Positions 49,101 to 61,100 of a DNA stretch of 64,000 nucleotides are shown one piece after another. A program made the translations under genes and the position numbers. A model generated the notes under the pieces. It was not told the DNA's origin, searched no databases, and saw nothing but the letters and a program-made list of their open reading frames with translations. Source of the stretch: Cheilinus undulatus (lineage: Eukaryota; Chordata; Actinopteri; Labriformes; Labridae); contig NC_054867.1 in assembly GCF_018320785.1 (NCBI RefSeq), positions 21,951,855 to 22,015,854 on the forward strand. Direction: 5' to 3'. The stretch's first letter is position 1; each line of letters starts with the position of its first letter.

Positions 49101-52100
49101 TACTTCCATCTATGTAACATTAATCATCTTCATCCACCCCTCACTCCTAATTCTGCCACTATTTTAGTGCATGCTTTGGCCTCTTCCTGGATTGCCCACT
49201 GTAACTCCCTTCTCTTTGGTCTCCCTCAGAAATTCCCTCACAGACTTCAATTAGTCCAAATTTCTCAGAACCCCATCTAGTAATCACATTACTTTTGTTC
49301 TCCAGCAGCTCCACTGGCTCCTTGTCAACTATCTTACTGACTTAAAGATTCTGCTCCTCACTTTCTAGGTCATCCATAACCTCACCCCTTACTAACTTTC
49401 TGACCTCCTGCACATCAGCACACCCCCCAGGTCCTTTTCCTCCATCCACCTCACTGTCCCGCCTGCCTGCTTGACCACCATGGGATCTAGAGCCTTTAGC
49501 CACTCTACACCTTACCTCCAGGGCTCCCGCCCACCAGACATCCGTGACATAAACTCTCTCTCCATTGTCAAATCTTGTTTAAAAACTGACCTTTTAAAAA
49601 TTACAAATTGGATTTGGACTGATTTCTTTCTGCCAACCTACTCATTGTTCAATTCAACATTTAAATTCATTGCTAAGTTATGTGTTTTGTTGCCTTATTT
49701 ATATCTTGTTTAACTTTGCCTTAGAAGGTAAGGCTTTGCCTTTAAAAGGCGCCTAAAGATAAAATGCATCATTATTACTAGATGAGACAAGTGCCATCCA
49801 CCAATCAACTAAGCTTAGCTTAGCACAAAGACAAGAAAACAGCAGACTTGGGTTGTTAAAACATACCAAAACCCTTTTCCATCTTAAGCCAACTCTTCAC
49901 TGGGCATGTCTCTCTATGTTGCACACAGTAAGTAAATCACTCTGTGTATTTTATTCCCCAAAAACTAGATCTTTTCTGGTAAAAAAAAAATAATAATAAT
50001 ACCATATAGTTAGTATTTCATGCTTTAAATATTTGCAGGATGACTACATCATGACTGGCTGTGTTGGATCTATTGAATTAAGGAATAAAACCACTCTACA
50101 CACATTACACAGCACCTATTTATGAGAATAAATGTTTAAAAAAAGTAGCACATTTCTGGTCTTGTGGTGACTCACTAAAATAGAAAACAGTCTCCATTTA
50201 GCTCTTTTCATTACCAGTATGTGACTTGAGCTTTGACCATTACTGAAGTGTTTCCAGTTGGAGAGCTGGTTTGTTTTTCTGCCAGGTTCTCCTCACTCAG
50301 GAGGTGTGTGAACATGAGCCGGTGGTCTAGCCAGTGTCTGACTAACGCTTCCACTACTGTGCATTTCTTCCGCTTTATTCAGCCTCCCAGCCATGCTGCA
50401 CGTTCATCTGCACGTGCCCCCCACCCAACCACCCACATCCACCCAACCCTGCTCCACCCTACAAAACATGTTCAGTATGAATAATTATCAGTCCACAGTT
50501 TAGTTGAAAAGCAGGAGAACAGGGAGACTCTTTGAAATGACTTTCACATCTGCTCCACCCCACTCTGCCTCACTGGCCCCAAGTTTGCCTGATTTGACTG
50601 AGAAAGAGTGCCTGTTTATGTGCATGTGATCCTGTAGGTGTGCATGTGTGCTGTGTATGTGCATGTGATCCTGTAGGTGTGCATGTGTGCTGTGTATGTG
50701 CATGTGTGCCTGTAGCTGTGCATGTGTGCTGTGTATGTGCATGTGTTTCTGTAGCTGTGCATGTGTTGCATCTGGAATGCCTATTAGCTTAGTATTAAAA
50801 CTCCAATCATGGCCATGGAAAGGGAAAGAATCATCATTAACAGGAAAATAGAAGCCAAAACTCACTTACACCTAAAACTGGAGCCTGTTTCAAAAATGAG
50901 GTCCAACAAACTCTGATTATAGCCCTGAGCTCTGAGTTGATTGACCCTCAGATGAGAAACTGAGTTCTTGGTTTCAGAACAGCTTATTTAAACTTGTTTG
51001 GTCAATTTTGAGTAGGTTGCCTGGGAGTGAGAAGGGTCCGGCTGCTTCTCTTGCAGACCCTCCATGTGAAACGCCGTCTCTGCATTAACAAAAAAATTTG
51101 CAAAATCAAATCGGATTAAACTTCCATATAGGGTAAGGGTAGGTAATGAGGTAAGGGTTAGTATACCAAGAGCTAAAAATTAAAAACCTGATCTGCAAAA
51201 CATAATTACATAAAATTTATGAAGCCAAGTAAGTGGCCTGCTTACAGGGGAAAAGGTCATTCACGATGAAAACAAATCAGCTACGTAGCTATATTATCTA
51301 AGTCGCTCCATTAGCTTTAGCAATGTTTGCTACAGCTCACATTGCTACAACTAACTTAGCTACATAGGCTTATGTAGTAATGTTAATTACATTGCTTGTG
51401 TAACTACATTAGCTTTGAAATGCAGAAACCCTCATGTGGATAGATGGCAAGTTTTAACTTATGTTTAGAAAAGAAAAAAGTCACTCTGCTTGATCGACAA
51501 CGGAGAGAATGACAGAGTATAAAGGCCACATAAAAGAAAAAATGACTTAGAGATAAAAAAATGCCTTTTAAAGATTAAAGTTGTAAATCCACAAGAATAA
51601 AGTCTGACATTTTTAGCATAAAGATGTAAATCTGAAAGATTCATGAAACGAGTTATGGGAGTAAAATCATAGTTATAGTCTATGGTTGGATCTATTATTT
51701 TGAAGGACCATGTTAAATTTATGTAGCCAAATGCATTCAAGCTATATGCTAGCTTTTAGATAATAGTTGAAATAATCTACAGACAGTATGAACTTTTTAG
51801 AAGAGAATCCTAGCTTCTGAAGACACTAACGATTTACTTTTAACTCATAACTTGTTAAGCACACAAAACAGACATTAGGAGTAAACAAGGAAAGAAACCT
51901 GCAAATTGCCCATAAAATAGTTGCCTGATTAATGTAATGTTTAATCTTTAACGTAAACATTTTGTGCATTAGCTTCATCCATCTATTTTCTACACTGCTT
52001 ATCCCATTGAGGGTCGTGGGGGCTAGAGCCTACCAGCCTGTCACTGGGCAGGGCACAGCCTGGTCTTTTCACCAGCCAATCGCAGAGCTGACATATAGAG

Positions 52101-55100
52101 ACAAACAACCAGGCATTCTCACACTCACACCAACCAAGTTTGAGTCACCAATTAACCTAATGAGCCTAAGAGAATCCACACATGCACAGGGAGAACATGA
52201 TACCCTGCACAGAAAGTTCCTTAACAAAAGCAAACTAGGAGCCTTCTTGCTGTGAGGCAACAGTGTTTCAACACCCCTGCGCCACCATGCAGCCCTGCAT
52301 TAGCTTTATCCTCAGTATAATTCTGGTAACTATAACTGGAAATGCAACTTCTTTCAGAGTAATGCAGCCCCTTCATCTGTTCCCCAACAAGAGAATATTA
52401 TGTTTAATTTATAAAGGTATGCTCTTTGTAGCCTATTTTTTTGTTTATATTCATATAAAATAAACTGTGATTGTATCCAGATTAAATGTAGATAACGCGC
52501 CTGATACAGACTGAATGAATGAATGAAGAAATGCAGAAATGAGACCATGTTTCTGGTTCTGTAAGAGGAAGAAGACAGGGAGAAACTCGAGGAAAACCTG
52601 CTCCTGACTAGGATCATAGACTCAGTAACTATAGTTACTGACTCAGAGCTTTAATGATTGCTCTTTGTGAAACAGCTTTGAGTTACTCCTCTTACTGAGG
52701 TTTGAGATACCTTCCTCTCTGAGAAGGAAAACACAGAGCGCCACTCGTTTCAAGGTTTGCACTAAACCTGCCTTCTGAAATGGGCCTCTGGACTTCAAAC
52801 AATGTAAATATTTATCAACTTATAACATTCCTTCTGAAATAGTTCAACCTGGTGAGGTTGTCTACACTCCATCATTACTGACTGGGTAAGAGAAAGCCAT
52901 ACCACATGTATTAATCATGACAAATTTCTTAAAAACAGTATATCTAGATCATATGTCATTTATTAAGACAGCTTTTATAAGCCCAGTCTGCAGACCGGTG
53001 TAAAATATAACTTCACCAGGGTTTGCTCTCAAGTTGCCTCAGTTGCTCAATGAATTGAAATGATGACTGTATTCTTGATCAGAAACAGACGAGCCACTTG
53101 TGTTGTTTTTTTGTCTCTTATTTTTGTTATTTAAATATAAAGCCAAAGCAAGAATAGTTTAAGATTTGAAGCATCTTAGCTCCATCCAAGCTAAAAACTG
53201 ACTCCACTAGCACATAGACAGCATCCTTTTCAACCTTTTTAATCTTGTTAGTTTAATCAGTCCAGCAATTTGTTGTTTCCCACAGGACTGCAATAAAAAA
53301 ACACTTCTTATCCAAATTCAGCTATTTCCTGGAGACATGTCTAGGGAATGTGAACGGACAAGATCAGACAAAAATACCCTGATAAAGGGGTGTAAACAGC
53401 CTAGTGTTTGATCGCACCTCAAGAGGACAGCCTGGGTCTAGGACTGAGCTACGGCTCTTGTAAACGGCGACATCTGCCCTTTAAAGGTGCTATATGAACG
53501 AACTATACCTACATATTGCTCTTTTACCACATGCCTTTCACCACTCTCTCCCCCCAATTTTCTATTCCGAATAAAGTGTAAAACACCCAAAACAAATCTT
53601 TAAAGTCTTTACACCTATAACTTTAAATCCAGCAAAAACTGGAAAGATGTTACTTGCACATCAGTCAACATAATGCATGATCGGTTGATCAAAAATTGTA
53701 GGTATGAATACTTTAAGTCTGGATTTTTCTCTCTGCAACCTACAGCAGAGCTGAGGCCACAGTGAGATGCAGCTGTTGAACATGTGGTAAATCTGTCTGC
53801 TACTTAATCTACAAGGGAGAAACTAGCTTCAGCCTCCAGACACGCATCAACCTCTTCTCCCCTCGGTCCCTCTCCTCCTCACAAGCCCTTTGCATACATC
53901 ATGTAAGAGGCAAAGCCAACTTTTGCTCGGGTTTCCTTTGGTGTTCAGCAAAGAATGTAAAGCACTGAATTCTTGTAAGGAGAAACCATCGCGCCTGATG
54001 GAGAAGTGCAACCTCTGCCCTGTGAAGATGTGCAAAGAATGGAAATGCTTTTAGCCACAGTATATGTGTTATTACAACTGGCCTTTGACGTCTTTGTGTT
54101 GATCCTGGATGTAAGTGTTTGGTTGGTAACTGCAGCTGCTTTTGAGGGGATTATTTTTCCACCACTATGTCGTTCTTAAAGAGATAATGCAGACTTCAAA
54201 TGTGCAGAATTTTCTGAAAGCAGTTTCACTTTTTATTCAAAACCTAAAGGTTTCATATAACAGTGATCCCGCTTACCTAGGCAACAGTTCTCACAGAACT
54301 CTTCTCTGCTGGAGACAATCTATTACGTAACACCGACTTTTCAGGAAATCACACAGTTAGATGCCCTAGTATGGCTCTTATTAAACGCAACCTATAATTA
54401 TCCCTAAATAACACCTCACCCTCTCTTATAAACACCTAACATATACCGACTGAAACTTCAGGCATCTTCTAATAAAGAGAGTGTGTTTAGTAATGACCCT
54501 GTGGAGGCTGGTGGCACGTGCAGCATGCCATTAACACGTGAACAACAATGAGACATGGCAGAGTTGGATGAAATGTCCCAAACAGATGCTAAACAAAGTT
54601 TCCTGGATTCGTACTGTTTGGTTCTGCTGATGAATGTAATCTCCCACATCTACTGACTCACAGACAGCAGCTACAGTAATCTGCTCCATCTGACGCGGAC
54701 AAACACATGCTTATTAATAAAAGGACAAGCTGGATTAAAAAAAGACAAAACAGTACTTTCCTTTGTTTAAAAATTAACAGATTTCAGAGAGGGTTGCTGT
54801 GATGGTGTGTAATCGTAATGATGCATGGGAAAATGCTAAACAACATTTATGATGATTCAGTCACTCGGGAATGAATGTTCTTCTACTTTGTTATGAGTGT
54901 TGTGTAACAGGCTGACAGAGGTTAAAGTGGTGAGAGACATGGCTTTTGTCTCCAGAAAGATCAGTAGCAGACAGCTTTAAAAGTGATTTTGCTTAGACAA
55001 GGCAGAGGTTAAAGAGGTCAGCAGTTAAATGACAGCTCTGAAAGACTGGAGGGACTGAAAGACACTGGGGAATTAGTTTACGGCAAAACTTGAACGGCTC

Positions 55101-58100
55101 TTTATACTTAGTGAAGCGAATGCCCTGACAAAACATTAGTTCATGAGGTAAATGTCCTCAGTTGCACCTCTTGCCAGGTGAAGCATCTGTTTTCATTAAT
55201 TACAGACAGATGCTTTCAGTAGATTGCTATCTGTGCTCAAAGCTGCACTTTTATCCTTGCATACTTGCATTTCCTGCAGAGAAGTCGTGATGTCTACCTT
55301 ACAAAAACAAACTAATTGTAACTTGGTGAGCCACAACTTTTTTTTCAATAAAGCCAAATTAGTTTGACCATGACTGGTTTATAAACTAAATGAAAGGATA
55401 GAACATCCAAGGGGGTGAATACTTTTTATAGGCACTGTAAATTATATCAGCATGAACATGAAAACACTGGAGCTTAAAGCAATTGCAATGCGCTGTTGAA
55501 CTGCGGTGAAGACACTAAAGAAAATGTGCATTCTTAAAGTGAAAGCATTCCCAAGGAAGTAAAAATAATAGTCACTTGAGTCGTTTTTAGCTCTGCCCTT
55601 GGGTTTCACAATCAGTGAGGGTGGTAACTTCCCAGATTTTAGCACAAAATGTCGATTCATGCTGTGAGTAAACAGATTAAAGGAACAGTGCTGCCATTGC
55701 TGACGTCAGACCAAACATGGTTAAAGAGGTGTAGCTGCACCTTTTACCATTCCTCTCCCCTGCAACTTAAAAGGCTTTGGCCAGACCAAGGAAATATTTA
55801 CAGGGTGGGGGACTTAACACCCTAGAGACACTAAATACACACGACAAATAAGGCCCAGAGGGTGCTGTGGGCATACATGGGCTTTAAAATGAGGACCACT
55901 TTGAAAAGGGTTCAGTAATCATGATTAAAGATTCCACTGTCATATTTTTCTTTATGTCCCTGACACACTAAGCATGGGAAAAAGGCTACACATGGATTTC
56001 AGATGTGTGTCTTCTTAATTGAATCCAGTAAAAAACAAAGGCACTGCTCTTGTAACAGACCCGCCTTCTAATATGAGCAAGCACAGCATTCTGGTATGAA
56101 TGCAGTCATACTGTTAGAGCATCCAGTCTTGTGAGCTGCCAGAGAAATGTTGCTTCATCTGTCTGTCTGGTTTTAATAGGGAAACCCTTCATGGCAGTGT
56201 GTTTTAATAACTTGCTTTCTGACAGGCTGAATAATACCCCTGTTCTCCCCTCCCTCTCTTTCTACAGTCACGTCCACAAACCCACACCGACTTTCCATCC
56301 AGCACAAAGGCGTTCTCTGCAGCCAGATAGGATGGTCTTCCCCTCTCTCTGAGTCATCTCCAAAATCTTCCCAGCTGCAGAGCGGGGGTCTGCTGTGGGC
56401 CAGGTTAGACACGCCTGGCAAAGTCATTAGTGCAAACTTTGGAGGGTTCTATGACTATTTCACAAGCCTGATGTAATGGCAGATATGAAACACTAGTATC
56501 TCATTTTGTCCAGACGTGTGGATTTAGCGCAATTTTTCAACTAAAAGTCTTACCTTTTAATGCGACAAAATACATAGAGCTTCATCAGCTGTTGGCTTGT
56601 ACCTAATAAACTTTTCCTTATTATAATGCAAGTATCTATCTTATACAGACCTAAATTAAGGCAGGTTGGACCCATCATAACGAGTAAATTAAGATAAAAT
56701 TTAACAACCCATATATCAAAACATCAAGTTATGATGCAGTTTTTTACCTTAGCGGCTAAAACATTAGCTTGCTAATATAGCTGACATATCTCTGCCACAC
56801 AATAAACTCAGAATTTCAAAACACTCAGCCATTATTTTTTGGATATGACAGAGTAACTGTTGCGTAAGGGAATTTCTTTACTTGTTCTGATACTACAGCT
56901 TCTGACACCACGTTTTTTCTATGAGTACACACATGGACTGTATATATGTAAAAGAGGAAGGCTGGTTAAATTTGGCTCATAATAAGGCACTCTTAAACTA
57001 TTTTTGGGTGCTGGTTTAGCTCAGTGGGTAGAGCAGGCGCCCATCTAAAGAGGCTGTAATCCTTGACAAACTGGTCATGGGATAGATTCTCAGTCTCTCT
57101 CCTCATATTTCCTGTCTCTCTTCAGCTATTCAATCCAAATAAAGGCAAAATAATAAAAAAATGTTCTTCTGAAGGGCTAACATTACAGCAAAAAGTAACA
57201 GCTTTTACCTCTCCGTTTTTCATGTAGCAACCTGATTTGGCGTACTCTTATTTTGAAACTTGTTAGAATAAAACTGAAAATTGTATCCACAGATATCCAC
57301 TGATAGATTAACAAGCTGCAATCCTATTCTGCATCAAATCTGGAGGGTGGATTTGGAGCGGGAAAGTGAATCAAAAACACACTGATAATGAATATTCCAC
57401 ATGACAAGTTTTTGACTGTTTTGTTTCAGCGAGTCTCATCATTTTATTCAGCTTAATACCTGCCAACAGACAGACATTACACTAGGCCCACTGAACTGTC
57501 TGGCTCTGTCTGGAAAGCTGAAAGGATTTAAAGAAAATAGTTCCCTTCTAACTGCTTGGAGAAATGTCTGCTCCCTGATAAGTTCGTTCCTTCATCTTTA
57601 GCCTATCCTTTCTCACTCTTTTTACTGTTCTGAACATCTGTTTGAGCTACATGTACTTGTACCATGTGTGGTTGCTACTGGAGTGTTATAAATTATGTGA
57701 TTACACAATCCTGCCCTGGGTGTTTCACATATGTGTGAGTTTATATGCATAAAGGGCAAAAATTCACAGCATATACAGTAGGCTGATGTGTGAGAGTGTT
57801 TCTCTGTGAGAATGTACCTCATCGTTGTTGGCCTGGTTCCGGATGAACTTGAAGCCAGGAATGCGCTTCTGCGTGCACACCACTCCGACATCCTCTGAAT
57901 GCTTGCAGTCAGACACTCCAAATCCGTTGGACTCACACTGAGCCAGGCTCTTCTCTGAACCAGTGCAATGCACGTTGTCGAGCCAGATGTGGCCTGAAAT
58001 GGCGAGAGGCAAAGATATGTGCAAGTGGGCATGTGCTTTTAAGCAGAGTGTATTCACAGCACCCACAAGGAAGGTTTTATTCAGAAATGTTTAGCTCCGT

Positions 58101-61100
58101 TTTAGTCGGTGAAGGTCATAAGCATGATGGTTTTATTTATTTTGGCTGTTTATTTTATATGTTTTATTATATTTTAGAACCTTTCAAAAGACGCGATATG
58201 AAACCTACTTCATTTACAAAACAAAATATTTTTGAAAGAATAGCAGATGTTTAAACAATAATTTCATATTAGTTTTAACCTTAGATAAGAGTTGTGGGTT
58301 GCCGTTTTTATTTTTAGGTCACCAGACTTTTACACTGTAGTCTAATGTGCTGACTTAACACATAACTGTTCCAAAGTAATTTATCTGACAAATTTCATCT
58401 CCACACTCGCAGTAACACATTTTCTCACTGAGCTATGCAAGTCCACAGCCCTTGTTCCAAGTAGCTTTCCCTTATAAAGAATTAAGTCATGTGAAAGAAT
58501 AAACATGAGATTGGTTAAACAGTTGACAGTATAAATTCAAGAGTACCCTCCTCTGACATCTATTGCATCAGTTCCTCTGAGGTCCATTCACAGAGACAAC
58601 AAACCTACTCACGTGGAGATGTGTTTGGTCTCCAACATAAACTGACTAATTTAGGATCGCTTAGCCAAAAACCTGACCAGTACATGTTGTAATGTTGTCA
58701 GCTGTCGTCCAGCTGTCTGACTTCACTCAGACGTGAAAACCACAGGACTGTCACCATGGAAGCAACCACTAGGCTGCTCATCATTGTGACAGTCTCAACA
58801 CGTTTCTGGGGAACATCCTGATCATACCAGGGAACTGACTGCATGCTGTACGCTCACGTTGCTGCCTTTTGGCAGAGAGATGATTACCTCTGGAACATTT
58901 TAGAGCCAAGTCTTCAGGAGCTGAATCACAGCAACTTCGTTTCAGAACACGTTTTCTTAACCATTACTCAGCACTGCCAGTTGTGATTATTCAAGCTTAC
59001 AGCATTCAAACTACCATTTAAAGGCCTGATGGCAACTTTTTTTTCACTAGCCAGTAAGTACAGCTGGGGGTATAGAGCATATAAGGGTTGTCATGGGACA
59101 AACTTTTTATACTGGTGAAAACTGGACCACATAATTCCCTGTTTTCATTCCATGGTAGCTAAAACGAAGTCCAAGGGACCCAATATTGGAACATTTCCCC
59201 ACCAAAAATTGTAGACAAAATCCTGCACACTTTTTAAAATGCACAATTGCATATATGCCAAGGTCAGGGGTGTAGCTAGGGATTTTGGACCCCCAGAAAG
59301 AATATTACACAGGGCCTCCCATAACTGCCTAGCCAAGCAACAAATGTTGCGTCATTTTTTTTTTGTGATCAAATGTTTTTATTCATGATCAGAGTGAGGT
59401 TTGGATCACATATCAACACAAATTAACAGACACATTTTCCTCACTTAACCCCCCCACTGGCATGTTGCATCATTTTTACAAATATCTATGCATTTAAATG
59501 TAATTTTGAACCATAATTTCTGGATTTATGAGCAATATTTTACAATGGTTAAATTAGATTTACTTGCATTATTTCCCAGCACTGGACTATACCATTTGGA
59601 CATTTTTGAGGGAGGAGCAGGGGCCTCCCATCATTTTATTTCATTTTATTTGATACAAATTTTCTGTCTGTTGACTAATTCATTTAGTTAATAATAATAA
59701 TAATAATAATATCTTGAATTTATATAGCGCCTTTCAAGAAACCCAAGGACGCTTTACAGGAACACATATACATGGACAAACTATGTGAGGGGTAGGATGA
59801 GTGTAAGGGGTGGTTAAGTAAAGACTGTAGGCTGTGGTGAACAGGTGGTGCTTGAGACGTTTTTTTGAAAATGTCCAGAGATGGAGCGCTACGAATGTCT
59901 GCAGGAAGAGTTGCTTTTGATTCAATAATGGCACTAATTAATACAAGAAAAATGTAATAAAAACATACTTTTCATTGAAGGCTTCCCAAGGGCCTCTCCC
60001 TACTGTGAGCTGGGGTAATCAGTACCCTTTTCCCCCCTGTGCTACGCCAATGGCCAAGGTAATTGTATAATTCAGACAGTGTGCCCCCCTTTGGCTTCCA
60101 CTGGCTTTGGGTAAAAAACATGACTTAAAACTTGAAGTTTTTTCAAAGCTTTCACACTTTCGGATGCCAATGATAAAAAAAACAGCAGAGACATTAAAAT
60201 TGTATTGTTAAATTGAGCTTTAAATTCCCTTCAATTCAACCACATAGCCTCAACTTAAAATTAGGACAAAATAGGCAGGATATCCTCCTTAAAACATCTA
60301 AATAAACAGTAATTCAGCTGCACAGCTATGATGTGCAGTTGAATTACTACTGCACATCACAGCTGTCTAAAGGAGCTAAGGAGCAGACTTAAACATGCCA
60401 GGAGGAAAACATGCATCCAAAAAGGATATCCTTCTACTGGTTATGTAGTGATGTCTTCAATTAAAGACATTTCATGGTTTCTTTCACTGGTCCATAAGTC
60501 ATCATGAGGGAGAGCAGAAAATGCTATTGATCACTTTTATGGCCTACACCACCAACATTAAACAATGACGACAGTAGTTTCCATTCACTCACTTTAAGTC
60601 CTCTTTGCTTTCATGATGATCCTCCCATAAACTAAACTTGCCAAGTCAATAAGAACTCTTTAATCCTTACTTAAAATAGTTGGTAATTCTAGTTATAAAG
60701 GGCTACTTGTTATTTCAGAAAACAATGGATGCTAAACTTAAACTTCCTGCCCCGCCTCTCACTGGAGCATCCCAACATTTAATCAGATACAAGCGTCTTT
60801 GGAGAAGCGCCAAGAACATTTGTATATTCTTACACAATTCTAAAGCCACGTTGCTTAAAATTCATCCAAACAGCTGTCTGTCAGTCCAAGAGTGCAAATA
60901 CAAAGATAAAACTGCCCCTAATTATTACTTTACTCATTTAAAATCATATACATGAGGTAATATGCTATTAATGGGTTTCTTTAAGCTGCTCTAATAACTG
61001 TTGTGCTTTTGGAAGCAAGTAGCTAATTTAATCACTTGGGTTTTTTGTAGTGGCCGCCTGGATGTGGCAAGCCCAGTGGGAAAACATGTGCTTTTAACGA

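Larger units (their letters stand above)
45313..57817 (-). other. loxl2 intron 2 (12.5 kb)
   Basis: The largest intron. Identified contents are SINEs (47952, 57006), an antisense L2-type LINE (48500), a 39-bp minisatellite (50617), a dispersed repeat (51975) and a Tc1 end (55310). The stretches 45320-47940, 52300-55300 and 55450-57000 show nothing I can name. Confidence 0.5.

Noticed and set aside
50500-50865. 121-codon minus-strand frame with HMHIHSTHA repeats
   Set aside because: Explained by the 39-bp minisatellite period being a multiple of three.
57012-57085. tRNA gene suggested by a clean box A
   Set aside because: Acceptor and anticodon stems do not pair and the downstream body matches a SINE, so it is tRNA-derived and not a tRNA gene.
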